Shown here: piece by piece, positions 37,279 to 48,300 of the stretch
How positions within the stretch are numbered: the first letter of the stretch is position 1
How the letters are laid out: every line of letters begins with the position of its first letter
Assembly: GCA_964035545.1 (NCBI GenBank)
Contig: OZ037766.1
Span: 22,659,767 to 22,723,766 of the forward strand
Origin: Bugula neritina
Lineage: Eukaryota > Bryozoa > Gymnolaemata > Cheilostomatida > Bugulidae
DNA: 64,000 nt
Direction of reading: 5' to 3'
The notes under the pieces: model-generated
Databases searched by the model: none
Told to the model about the DNA's origin: nothing
Seen by the model: the letters and a program-made list of their open reading frames with translations, nothing else
Translations under genes and position numbers: made by a program

Positions 37279-38099
37279 TTTAACGCCCCCTGGTATTGGG
37301 GTCGTCCTTTCTGTCCCTGGTCCTGACCAGCACTACTCCAGCCCTGCCCCACAGGCGTTGGGGGCACCCGCAGGGCCTGACCGGGGCTAGCACCGGCCAG
37401 AATGGTTACCAGTTGTCCCAGCATCTCTACCATACGGTCCACTTCGGCTTCCAGCGGGAGGGCTTTGGGACCTGTCGTAGCCCTGGCAGCGCTGACTCCA
37501 ACTACTGGTGGGTTCCGTTGTGCTCGATGCATTTGGGTAGCCAACAGGTAAGCTTCTCCAGCCTTCAGGGCATCCTCTATTCTGGTTATCCCTTTAGCTC
37601 GTAGTTGATGGTGTAGGCCCAGGTCGTTTAGTGACTGGACAAAGGCGTCATAGGTGTAACGCTCTTGGTGTTGTGCTGGCAGATCGCTATACGCAATCTG
37701 CACCAGCTTCTTCACCGTCGCGGCATGTTCTTGCAGCGAGGTCCGCGGGGTGCGGCACAATCTCTCTAGCTTGGTCCTAGCGTCTATTGCGGAGATGCCA
37801 AAACGGGCCCGCAGCGCAGCCAGTATCCCGTTTACGTCCGTTCCCACTCCGTACGGCTTGGCTTGTTCCGTCACCGCTCTCCGCAATTGGATAAGGGCCA
37901 CTCTATGCGGCCATTGAGCAATCTCCATTACCTCTCTAAATTCTTGTATAAACTGTTCGACATCCTCTGACCCAGTAAAGGTGGGAGCTTTCAAGCAATA
38001 TCTATAAGCTTCTTCTCCCTCACGATTCACAGGATTAACATCATTTCTACGCTCACCTTCTACTGGGGGTGGTTGCATTCTAGCATTTTCAGTCTCCAT
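37233..38099 (-). CDS. Element 1 gag (288 residues)
   Basis: Starts METENARM at 38099, just downstream of the primer site. The capsid-like region (FTGSEDVEQFIQEFREVM, AKPYGVGTDVNGILAALRAR) aligns by eye with element 2 gag (FGGDGDVEQFIREFQDVA...). Unlike element 2 it has no CCHC zinc knuckle before its end. The frame is intact and contains the GTTAAAC slippery heptamer near its 3' end. Confidence 0.85.
   Translation of the reverse strand: METENARMQPPPVEGERRNDVNPVNREGEEAYRYCLKAPTFTGSEDVEQFIQEFREVMEIAQWPHRVALIQLRRAVTEQAKPYGVGTDVNGILAALRARFGISAIDARTKLERLCRTPRTSLQEHAATVKKLVQIAYSDLPAQHQERYTYDAFVQSLNDLGLHHQLRAKGITRIEDALKAGEAYLLATQMHRAQRNPPVVGVSAARATTGPKALPLEAEVDRMVEMLGQLVTILAGASPGQALRVPPTPVGQGWSSAGQDQGQKGRPQYQGALNCHGPRTLSLPAGRN
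37241..37284 (-). promoter_or_regulatory. Predicted -1 ribosomal frameshift signal, element 1
   Basis: Slippery heptamer G TTA AAC in the gag frame (37284-37278), then a 6-nt spacer (37277-37272), then a perfect 9-bp stem GGCCCGCGG/CCGCGGGCC (37271-37263 with 37249-37241) and a 13-nt loop. The -1 frame beyond it stays open and matches pol. Confidence 0.75.
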
Positions 38100-38113
38100 C
38101 TTTGATGTACACT

Positions 38114-38131
38114 ATCCCACCGCTGCCACCA
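38114..38131 (-). promoter_or_regulatory. Primer binding site (tRNA-Leu type), element 1
   Basis: Minus strand TGGTGGCAGCGGTGGGAT, one base from the 5' LTR. It matches, from memory of metazoan tRNAs, the 3' end of tRNA-Leu(UAG) including CCA over 18 nt. Element 2 has the same site. Confidence 0.85.
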
Positions 38132-38132
38132 C

Positions 38133-38437
38133 TGTTATGTTTTCCAGATTTAGGGTCGATGTGCCACCAAGAGAGTCTATTTATCACTAGAGAAACTTCA
38201 CCGAGTTAAGTCGAGTAGATATCGTTATATTTGAATACAAGAATACATAATAAAATCTAATATACAACAGTAATAATACGCACGTCTATTTAATTTACAG
38301 CACTATCCTCAACTGAGCTAGTAGCGCGAAGCTGCTACTATTACTCATAAACAGCCTAGCTAATTGGCTAATACATTGTTCCGGGTCAATACGCAACCCT
38401 GCGTATTGTGTTGCTGGTAGCTCCACGAGCCACCACA
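38133..38437 (-). repeat. 5' LTR of element 1
   Basis: 305 bp, differing from 33430-33734 by one substitution. It begins TG and ends CA on either strand. Confidence 0.95.
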
Positions 38438-38699
38438 ATATCCAGTCAGAGATACTTGATCTTATTTAAAACTATAAAGTCAAAGTGCTTCTTTTGGTTT
38501 ACAGTTTGGAATTTGTTTGACTTGCATCTACTGTTTACTGTTAGTGTTAGGTGGAAATTGTGTTAAGTATGTTTTATGGGTTTCCTCTGATGTCTCTCAT
38601 CACTAATGATCTTGGCAAGAAACTACCATGATATACTAATGAGTTTGTGTATATAGATGTTAGATCACCTTGAGCAGCAGACCTTGTGGTTAACTATAA

Positions 38700-39010
38700 A
38701 AAAAAAATTCTCTGGGACTCGAATCTTATACCTCCGTCTTGCAAGCAGGCGCACTAACCATTACATCACAGTGGCCACTGGTTAAACTCAACAGTGCATT
38801 TCACTCAGTTCTCAAGAACTCCACTGGCTTCTCTACTACTCCTTCAGGCTTCCCTGGCCTGTCAATTCTACTGGAGTACTACTACTATACTTCATTAATG
38901 GCCAATATAGCTTATAAAACTTTTCCTTCCACTGGGATTCAAACCTGAGATCTTCACCTTGCAAGCAAGCATGTCAACGATTACAGCACAGGGGCCACTG
39001 GGTAAACTCA
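38700..39010 (-). repeat. Two tRNA-like SINE heads (minus strand)
   Basis: Minus-strand copies at about 38706-38785 and 38930-39010 each have an A-box-like TGTAATGGTTAGTGCG (second copy diverged), the CTTGCAAG anticodon-like region and a B-box (GATTCGAGTCCC; GTTTGAATCCC). Both share the adjoining GCCACTGGTTAAACTCA-type sequence. They differ from the 5349/26853 SINE family. The mismatched stems argue against functional tRNA genes. Confidence 0.55.
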
Positions 39011-39198
39011 TCAACATATTTTGGCAATTTCTTGTGATAACCAGTATTGAATGTTGTGATGGAAGATTTTTATTTTGCTCGGTGATTAAACCAATTTTTG
39101 CCCCTCTGAAATCCATAAATTTTACACAACTCTCAATGCATTATTGATACGATGTGGTCGTGTCTTATAATGTATTCTCTTTGTGCTAACTTCTCACA

Positions 39199-39742
39199 TT
39201 AACTAAATCCATGTATCATGCTTTTGTCTTTTGCATTACACATCCAACACTTGTTGCTACCTTGTTCTTTCATCACGGTCACTTCGTAATTTCTAATAGG
39301 AAGTTCTTGATTTTTCGCAGCAGCCAACAACATTCCTTCTGTTAACCAACCAAATTTTACCAGTTCCCTATGAGCATTTTTTGTCTCTTTTGGTGTACTA
39401 GTTATGTAGAGCGTTTTCTTTTTATCCATCAGTTCTCTATCACTTTTCCATTCCTAAACTATGCTGCAATGTTTTCTCCTTCAGGAGGTTATTCAGTATA
39501 GTATATCTATCTATACTTGTTATTTTGAAGTAATCTGACAAGTTGGATTCTTCAATCTTTGCACATTTTTTCATTGGCTCCATTTTTCTGCTATCTTTCC
39601 TTCTGCTAACATGTGGCCTGTCCACATCTGCTCTTGGGTGGAGTGCACGATTTATTGTCATAAGCTTCCTTGTCTTTCTGCAAATGTCCTTTAGCTCATC
39701 AACAGCCCTGTCAAGTATTCCAGCACTGCTGACACTGCTCAT
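39199..39742 (-). pseudogene. Non-LTR retrotransposon (LINE) RT C-terminal remnant
   Basis: Two minus-strand frames (39742-39440 and 39429-39199), separated by a stop and a short gap, carry the signature found after the RT domain in many invertebrate LINEs: INRALHPRADVDRPHV, then WLTEGMLLAAAKNQELPIRN and NKCWMCNAKDKSMIH (compare the usual CRMC...E.H zinc motif). It is truncated at both ends and broken, so it is a relic. Confidence 0.7.
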
Positions 39743-40150
39743 CTATATATTGTTTTTATTATAATTCCCTTCATTCGGTTTTGAGTGCAGAACTTTTCTT
39801 ATTCATCTATAGTACTCCTTCTTGATCCTTTCTTTCATTTTTTCCATTTTTATTCTATTTGTCTTGTAAAATCCAATGAATATTATTTTATCTGTTATTA
39901 TGAATAATATTTTATGATTATGAATATTAAATATAAATATGAATTTGATGAATAATATTTATATATTACTATTAAATTTAATAAGTGTTAATATATTTTA
40001 AATTTGTGTAGTTTACTCTAATTCTGCAAACTTTTTTCTGTAATTTTTGAACTTATTATAATTTAATTTTGCTTTTAGGTGTTGAAAATCATCAAAAGCC
40101 TAAAGCAGAAATTATCAATATGCAATAGCAAATAATTGTAAACAGCTATT

Positions 40151-41100
40151 ATGTACACACTGCTGTCTGGGTTGTATAAACATTTAACTCAAAAGGATCA
40201 GTACTACATTCTAATCCTTGGTCTTGATAATGCTGGTAAAACGACGTACCTGGAGCAGACTCAAACTAGATTCAATAAAAATTACAAGCCTACAAATCTG
40301 GCTAGGATCACCGCTACAGTTGGTCTAAACATTGGAAAAATAGATGTTGGAAAAATGACATTTAACTTTTGGGATCTAGGTGGTCAAGAGGAATTGCAGC
40401 TGTTATGGGACAAGTATTACGCTGAGTGTCATGCTGTAGTCTATATGATCGATTCAGCAGAAACATCTCGGTAAGTTGAGTAGACTTGCAATCACTGCTT
40501 TTTCTATAATGGGTCTGTTTATATGTATGTCATAAGAAAGTTTGATAAGGCCAAAAAAAAATTCTTTGCAACAATACTTTTATGCAGTATCACAAGTGGG
40601 TAAAACAAAAAGATAAATGGAAAACATGCTACCACTATTTTTTCCATTAGGACTATGAACAGTGTATTAGCTTTGTGTCATTACAGAGAAAAGCATTAAT
40701 TTGCCTTCCCATCATTAAAACAATTTATTTGTAAATTTAGTCATATACCAATCATGGTTGTTGAATGTGACAACTAATCTTATCAGACGTAACAAATATT
40801 CTGATATTGTTAAGGTTGCAAGAATCGCTGGAATCATTTAATAAAATGATATGTAATGAACATTTAAATGGAGTGCCGTTGTTGGTGATTGCTAATAAGC
40901 AAGACCTGGAAGAGAGTGTACATATTCCTGATATAAAGACAGTATTCAACACTAGTGCGCAGAAGATAGGTCAGAGAGACTGTAGTGTCATGGCTGCCAG
41001 TGCACTTAAAGGGGACGGCATAGATGAGGGCATCGAGTGGCTTGTGAAATGCGTGGCTCGTAATAAACACAATCGGCCACCTACCGAACCTGATCAATGA
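40151..41100 (+). CDS. ARFRP1: ADP-ribosylation factor-related protein 1
   Basis: Two exons, 40151-40470 and 40815-41100, join in frame (CG|G) to 201 residues, the same length as human ARFRP1. It starts MYTLLSGLYK without the Gly2 of true ARFs. GTPase motifs are complete: GLDNAGKTT (P-loop), WDLGGQEEL (switch II), NKQD and SALKG. Family knowledge: ARFRP1 acts at the trans-Golgi network, where it recruits ARL1 and golgins and is anchored through an acetylated N-terminus. A polyadenylation signal (AATAAA) follows near 41141. It is divergent from WDR1, with the LTR element between them. Confidence 0.96.
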
Positions 41101-42339
41101 CAAATTTGTTTTTATTTTTGTCCTTGACTTTGCTGGCAACTAATAAAAAATATGGTATAAAAATTATTTATGAATTTTCAAGTTATAATAATTAAAAGAG
41201 TTTTATATAACTGTCACCTGTATTATATGACATGCTCATAATATTTGTAATACTATCATGAGTCTGTCATGTAAATGCTATGTGTCAAAGGATGTGTTGA
41301 AATTTTAAAGTTTCTTGAATTGTTACATCATATTTTATTGGTTTAAATATTTTTCTTCAGTTGTAAGTAAAATATGTCATGTCTTGTTTTCTCCAGTCTG
41401 TTAAGTTTAGTTTGAATTGTACAATTTTTTAAGTGAAATATGGAAAATTTTGGAAATAATTATGACTTGAATCAAATGTAATATGCCAATGCTGTGAAAT
41501 GCAGGAGTAGTCATGAAACCAGTAGTACTGTAACTATTGAGTCAACATATGCAGTGCTTAAATGATTTTTTTAGTAAATTATTTCTATCCACCAACTATT
41601 TTGTTATAGCTTATAATGCCATTGCCCATTAGCTACATTTAGATGTGGTGCAATATAAATAAATACTGTTTTATGCTGATATTGTTGAATAGTTGGCTAT
41701 TGTATCATTTGACTGTACTTAGCTATAAGTGATGAATATGTTATCAGTGTATTAGAATTATCGTTTTTGCATCTTAAAAGTTGAATTGAAACTTATGTTG
41801 TTTCTATTCCAATATTAACAATGTACGTCTTAAGTTTCAGTCATTTTAAAATGTATTTGCACTACACTTGAGCAGTGCTAATTTCACTTCTTAGGTAATG
41901 CTGCAAACCATATTAAATAGTGAAAAAACATTAGGTAACAGAATAGTTTTTGCTCATTGTACCACATCACCATTTATAATAAAAAATAAAACCTCTTTTA
42001 TAAACAGAACTCATCAAAAGTTGAGAACAGACATAAAAAGGAGATGAAATGAATATTATATGTGAGACATTGATTGTAAAAATGGGATATATCGTCACCC
42101 AGCTGCATTGGGTAAACTGAAGTTGTCTTTTCTTAGCATAGTTTAGGAACAGCGTGGGACTGTTTTCGTGTAGTAACGGAATTACGGCTTGGTTGTTCAA
42201 GCTACAATCTGTGGAAGCATTTATACAACCGTTTACAAATCTTTACCTGCAGAAACATAAATCAATCAGAAAACGGATAGTTTGATAGAAAAATTTCAAG
42301 TTGAAGGGTCTAAAAAAGAAGTTTCAGTATGCTATCACA
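41101..42339. other. Gap between ARFRP1 and the FERM gene
   Basis: AT-rich; ARFRP1 3' UTR at the left and the FERM-gene promoter at the right. No coding exon seen; small ORFs here have no features. Confidence 0.5.
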
Positions 42340-45300
42340 ATGAAGAAATTAGTTTTAAGCTCTCCACACGTGCCTAGCATAACATATACTTGTAAAGTCA
42401 GACTTTTTCGAGATAGTGATTTTATCAGCGTGTCGTTTCAAGTAAGTTATACTGATACTAATAGTAATAGTAATACTAATAGTAATAGTAATGTTGATGT
42501 TATACTTATAGTTATACTCATACTGGTTATAGTTATAGTAATTCAAGGAACTAGGAAGTACTCGTGTATGATTTATTACATTTACTAACACTAACATCAA
42601 CACCTATAACTTAAAGTATACTGTTTGAGTTACACTAGTATACTTTCATTATTACTATGATTATGGCTGAGTATCAGTATGAGTATGGCAATCGCAATTT
42701 CACGATCACAATGACAATGTCAAGCCAATGGCAATGCCAATAGTCACACTCATAGTGATAGTGATAGAGTTAAACATTACGGTTACCTCAGATTACCCCA
42801 GATGAGGTAGAACTTCTTTGCAATCTGTGTTTAGATCTGATAGGAAGCCTCTTGTTAGATACATTGTTTGGGCAGGTTATATATATTGCAACAGCACAGT
42901 ACTGTTTCGTGTCTTGGTTGGTGAAAAAGTTTTGTTTTACGAATTGATTGACTTATAAGTTATATAACTTAAACTTGATTTACTAAAGTTATAATCAACT
43001 AATAGTGATAATCATAATATTATAATTATAGCACAAGCTATAAATATAAATATGGAAAAGTGTTTTAGTTGTACTAAATCTAATTATAAGTATAGCCATA
43101 TTTTAGTTTTTTAACTAATACTATAATGATGAATTGGAGTATAACTTGTTATTGTAATAATGTTGATAGTTGCTCCATATAATGTACCTGTAGGTATTAC
43201 TATTCTTATTATTACGGCTAAATATAATGTAGTAAATATTAAAGTGGTAGAAAATTTGTGCTTCACTCATCAATTGCACAATTTTTGTTGATTTTAACAT
43301 TAAAACTGGTAGAGGTTGCAGCTATAGCTAACACTAACCACAAATATAGTAATACAAGGAGTTGGTATGATAGTTGTGAACCACTAAATAAAACAGTTTG
43401 TCATTTGGTGTAATGGCCTGTTTCCAATGAAGTTGTTAAAGCTAAATAGGGTAAAAAGTCTAGGCTAAAATCTTATATCAACAACATGAAACATGTAATA
43501 ATGTAAGAAATAAAGCAATACAAAACTGCCAAAAAATACAAAAACTCTCAAACTTGATTTATTTCAACAAATACTTTCTATTTTCAAAATTGAACTTGTG
43601 CTTCAGAACAAATACAAATCTGGTACAAAAATTCAAACAATGTGAAAATTTATGCAATTTTTTATTACTACTGATTCAAATTTAAAATCATATCCCATAT
43701 TTAGGAATTTAATTTTACTCAACTGTGATAACTGATTAGAAACCTTATACTAAGGTTTGGAGATTTGCCTGTCTGATTTATATTTGTTTAAAATGGAATT
43801 TATAGTGGACCATGGGGGGTTTGGAGGCTATAAAAGATATTTAGCCAAGTTGTTGGTGGATAAATTATCGTAATCCTTGTACAGTTGGCAGCTTAATTTA
43901 CCATCTGTGTGCTTATCTCTGTAAGCTCCTGTTAATCTAGGAAATATATTTGAATCAACAATTTTTAAGCATACTGGTAATAAAATATTTTACCCTGCTG
44001 TAGCTAATGAAAATAAATACATACGTTTATAAATAAGTTTTCTAATTGTAAATAGTCATATTCACTGTACTTATTCATTTACGTGCCTGCTGTAATGATG
44101 GACTTTATGATTTACATGCATGGTCTAAAATCATTGCATGTATTTAAAAAAAACCTTCTTATAACGTTGAGAAAGTTTTATTATTATATTTTGTAAATTT
44201 CGATAAATCTATTCATCTTGCGTAACATGTCTTGTAACGTAATTATATGTATCATGTGTATGCGTTTGGGTATATATACATGCATATATAATATGTATGT
44301 ACCGGTATGTAGCTTTATGTATAAATAAATATTGGTATTCAATAAATAGCAGCCAATGTGATGTACTGCATGTTTTAATCATATAACTTGCAGGATCGGT
44401 GCCTCAACTGCCTTTCATGCTGTCAAACTAAAGAATTTTGTTTTTATATACTCTTAGTTGTGTGTTGAAATATTATACTGAACTCGCCTACTGCGAAGAC
44501 CACTTATAATAAATGTCAATTGACTTACTATTGCCAAACTTCATTTGGAAGCATTTGAAGATTTAAGCTGCCTTACTTTATAAAGCTTGTTATATTTGAT
44601 TCTCTCTTGACTCTCTCAACTGCCTGCATTATGTCTAAACTTGTTAATATCACATGTTTTAGAAACAAGTAACAGGTCAATGGTTGCTGGATTACGTCTG
44701 CAGTGAACTCAATCTCGTGGAGAAATATTATTTTGGCTTACGGTATACTGATCAGCACAGCAAACGTGTAAGCTGATTTATAAACTGATAACTTTTTTCA
44801 ATATTTTGTCCATGATATTTGTAAAGGTCACTTATTTATGTTTTTTATATAGCCTAACTGACTCGCAACAAAGTTACTGGATTTAGCACAAGAGTGTGAG
44901 AACAAAAAGTTCCAATTTATTTAGGGGTAAAAAGTCATGCGGGTTTTTATGCAAGTTATCTGATAAACTGATGGTAAATTTTTTTCACCATTTTTGTTTT
45001 CCTACTTAGCATTATGTTGGTTGGAATTAGTAAGTACCAAGCTTTTTTATGATATAACAAACTATAGTTTATAGTTTTTGCCTAATCACAAAATGTAATT
45101 AGTAATTGAGTCATTAATGAATAATACTGCATGAGTAGCCCAAGTAGCCACAAGTTTGAAAACTAAACAAGTGGAGTTGTAACTGTTTCATCTTTAGCTT
45201 GAGGGACTACTAGTACCCGAACATATTTACGAAATTAGTGATAGAAATAGTGTTATGTAAGTGAACAGTTTTATCTGTTACTATTTATACAGAGTATTAG

Positions 45301-48300
45301 ACTATCCTCTGGTAATGAAGTATAAGTACTGGTGCAGTTTTCCTCTTATTGTTACAGTTTGTCTCTACTTGATTATGTAACATAATTTTGTTTTTATTTT
45401 CTTCATCTTTTGATATTGTACCACGGTCTACTGCTGCACATTTGTGTAAAATGTAGTTCTTATGGAAGATAAATTATTGGGTGTAAAAATTATTATAATC
45501 CCATTCAGGTGTAATTATTTACCTAACTCTGAGACTTGAAAAGCACTAATCCGTATTTTGAGTTCTTACATTATCATTACTTTCTGGTATTATCCCATAT
45601 TATCATGTATCTTATTGGTATTATGTTTATGCTATTTTTATATTCTGCAGAAATGGCTAGATTTGAAGAAGCCTGTACTGAAACAAATCAAAGGTAACCC
45701 TTCTAGTTTAACATTTGATAGTAGAAAATCTTGTTTTCTACTGGATGTTCAATACAGTTGGAAGAAATCTAAATGTTTTTTTTAGTGATCTGTAAAATTT
45801 ATAAACTAAGTTGGTTGTTATTGGTGTTACTTGAGTCTGTACTATGTGTCACTGTGTGTCAAAAGTTGTAGTTCAAAGCATTTGACACCCTATAGCAGGT
45901 GCACTAGAGACTCTTAAGTCCGTTATAAGAGGCTTTACTCAGCCCATTGGTCAACAATTTATAACGTTTTATCTGTTCTCTCTTTTTTACATTTTCGGTT
46001 TTACATGTTGCTTCACTTCATTGCATTTTATGCACTCAGTTATAGGTCATAGCTTACAATACAGCTCCTGGCATATTGGCATTTCTTCAAAAACACTCTA
46101 AATACTGTGGTATCATGGTGGTATAAGTTTTAGATTAGTTTAGGTCGGCTTGATCTCACTCCATACTATCATACCATCATAATTTCCAGCTTCTTCACCC
46201 ACTTACTATCTGCTGCATTCCTGCCAGTGCTAAACTGTGTATCATTGTCCATCATCAGTATGATTCAGCAGTATGCATTGAATATGTTTTGTATTTTAAG
46301 TGTTGCAGCCATGTTAAATCTCTTTCTCTAATGTTCTTCTTTGGATAAAATCCTTGTTTTTTTTCTTGTGGTAAACTCATATTTGATTTTACAATGTGAT
46401 AGTTCTAGGTAGACTACAGTTATGTTATACTAGGCTACATTTGCAATGCATTGTTACTGACATTGAGCATGCTATTTTGTAGACCCAGCCCGGGACTCCA
46501 TTTATTTCCGAGTTAGGTACTACCCAGCTGTGCCTGAGCTGATTCGTGAGGAGATAACCAGGTAACCTACAAATTTCTTCTAGGTGTCAGCTATATCCTA
46601 GGTTCTGCAGCACTAGCTCCATAGCTCTTCTGTGTGACCCATTCCTTGCTCAACTATTTAGCCTTAAATAAATTCCTATCAACTATCATTTTAGTAATTG
46701 CAAATCAGAATATTAGCTGTAAATGCATCTTCTTTCTCAGTATTTTGTAGGGTTTTAGTTTAAAATATACCTGAAACTACACTGAAACTTGTTAGGTAAT
46801 CTTTATGTAAAAGGTAGTAGCCTTGTTTTTGCAACCATTTTCTTTACAATATATTTTGCAAGTATAAATTGTTTGCTACAATTAAACCCCAGATGTGTAT
46901 GTGGCTTTATCATGACTAGTTTTATATTTGTTGGACTGCTTCTAATAGATCTTCTTTAGGCAATTAGCTGATGCAAAATATATAAATCCTTGTGATATAT
47001 ATACAACATGTAAGGTGAACATTTTAGCTACCAGATCTACATGCAGTTGCGCAGAGACGTGTTCCATGGTAGACTTATACCACATTCCAATGATGTTCCC
47101 CTTTTGGCAGCTCTCATCATTCAATGTAAGTCTACATGCAGTTAGCCTATCAGAGATACCATTCTCTCTAACCTATCTAACTGTATTTAGTATAACTAGC
47201 CATGGTTAGCGAACTAGTTCATTGCTGTGAACAACTGCGCCATTCTTAATTTTTGTTGCATTTGCTGTTTCAATTAGAATTAAGTTATATTTAAGCAAAT
47301 TAAAAATTAGTCAATATGGAATGATTGAATATGTGTGATTCCTTTGTTTTTTATTCTGAAAATAGTAATATGATATTACTCTGAAAGTTTTACCTGATTT
47401 TGGCATATATAAAACTGTAATTAGACTGCTGTTTTATTATCTATATGTATCCATGTATTTATAGTAACTGAGGTGAAGGAATTGCACAGCTTTTATTGAT
47501 AGCTATTTTAAATCAATTACAATAATTTTTCCCAGTAACATTAGGCGTTCTCTCAAATACCTTAAGCCAATTTACAGTATAGACTAGTTGCATGACTATT
47601 AAATTCAATCGAATTTTATTAAATACCTTTGCATCACATATTGGGTATGTTAACAGTGATTAAAGCCTTTACAGTGGTCAATAATGTCAATACAGATTTA
47701 CTTGTTGTGTAATGAAAATACTCTTGCAAGTCAATTTGCTAGATTATATTCTTTCTTTATACACTGCGTTTCCATGAAGGCGAATGAATGCGTACGGATG
47801 CCCGTACGGATTACATCGAAGGAAAAACCACACGTTCCTATGCAATCCGTACGAAGTTATCTTCTCTTTGCAACTGTGACGGCTGAACTAAAATGATAAT
47901 TAATATGGCCAACTTTGAGTTTGAGTTCATGCACAACGACAATTTTTTAATTCTGTCTCTATTTTTGATAGATTAAATTAACTAAATACACAAACTTTGA
48001 GTCAGTTTATTTAAAATAAAAAAACCATAAACCAATGAAAGCATAACGTATTTCTTGATCGATAAACAAAAGCTTAAAAGTAATTTAAATTTTCAAAGTG
48101 AAAAAGCTGTCAACTTATTTTTAGCTTGAGAAAGCTTTGGCTTGCAGAATAGTTTTACAAATTTAAGATGATTAGTAATTATTTTAAATAATAGCAGCTA
48201 TAATAAATAAAATAATTTAAATTTTTAAAAGTCGAAGTACACTTTAGCGTAGGTTGTAACCTATAATTATTGTTAGCATCGCGTAACTATGTAACTAGCC

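Larger units (their letters stand above)
33430..38437 (-). mobile_element. Ty3/gypsy LTR retrotransposon, defective (element 1)
   Basis: A 5.0-kb insertion with 305-bp LTRs at both ends (TG...CA), a 4-bp target duplication ATAT (33426-33429 and 38438-38441), a primer site and a polypurine tract. Order on the minus strand: gag, protease/RT fragment, zinc-finger ORF. RNase H and integrase are missing. Pol carries an indel in a homopolymer and two TGA stops. It is GC-rich against an AT-rich host. It lies between the divergent WDR1 and ARFRP1 genes. Confidence 0.95.

Noticed and set aside
36945-37390. Plus-strand frames in element 1 and minus-strand frames in element 2
   Set aside because: Shadows of GC-rich gag and pol on the other strand; no conserved motifs.
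38700-39010. Functional tRNA genes
   Set aside because: A and B boxes are present, but the acceptor and other stems do not pair and two diverged copies share the adjoining sequence, as in SINEs.
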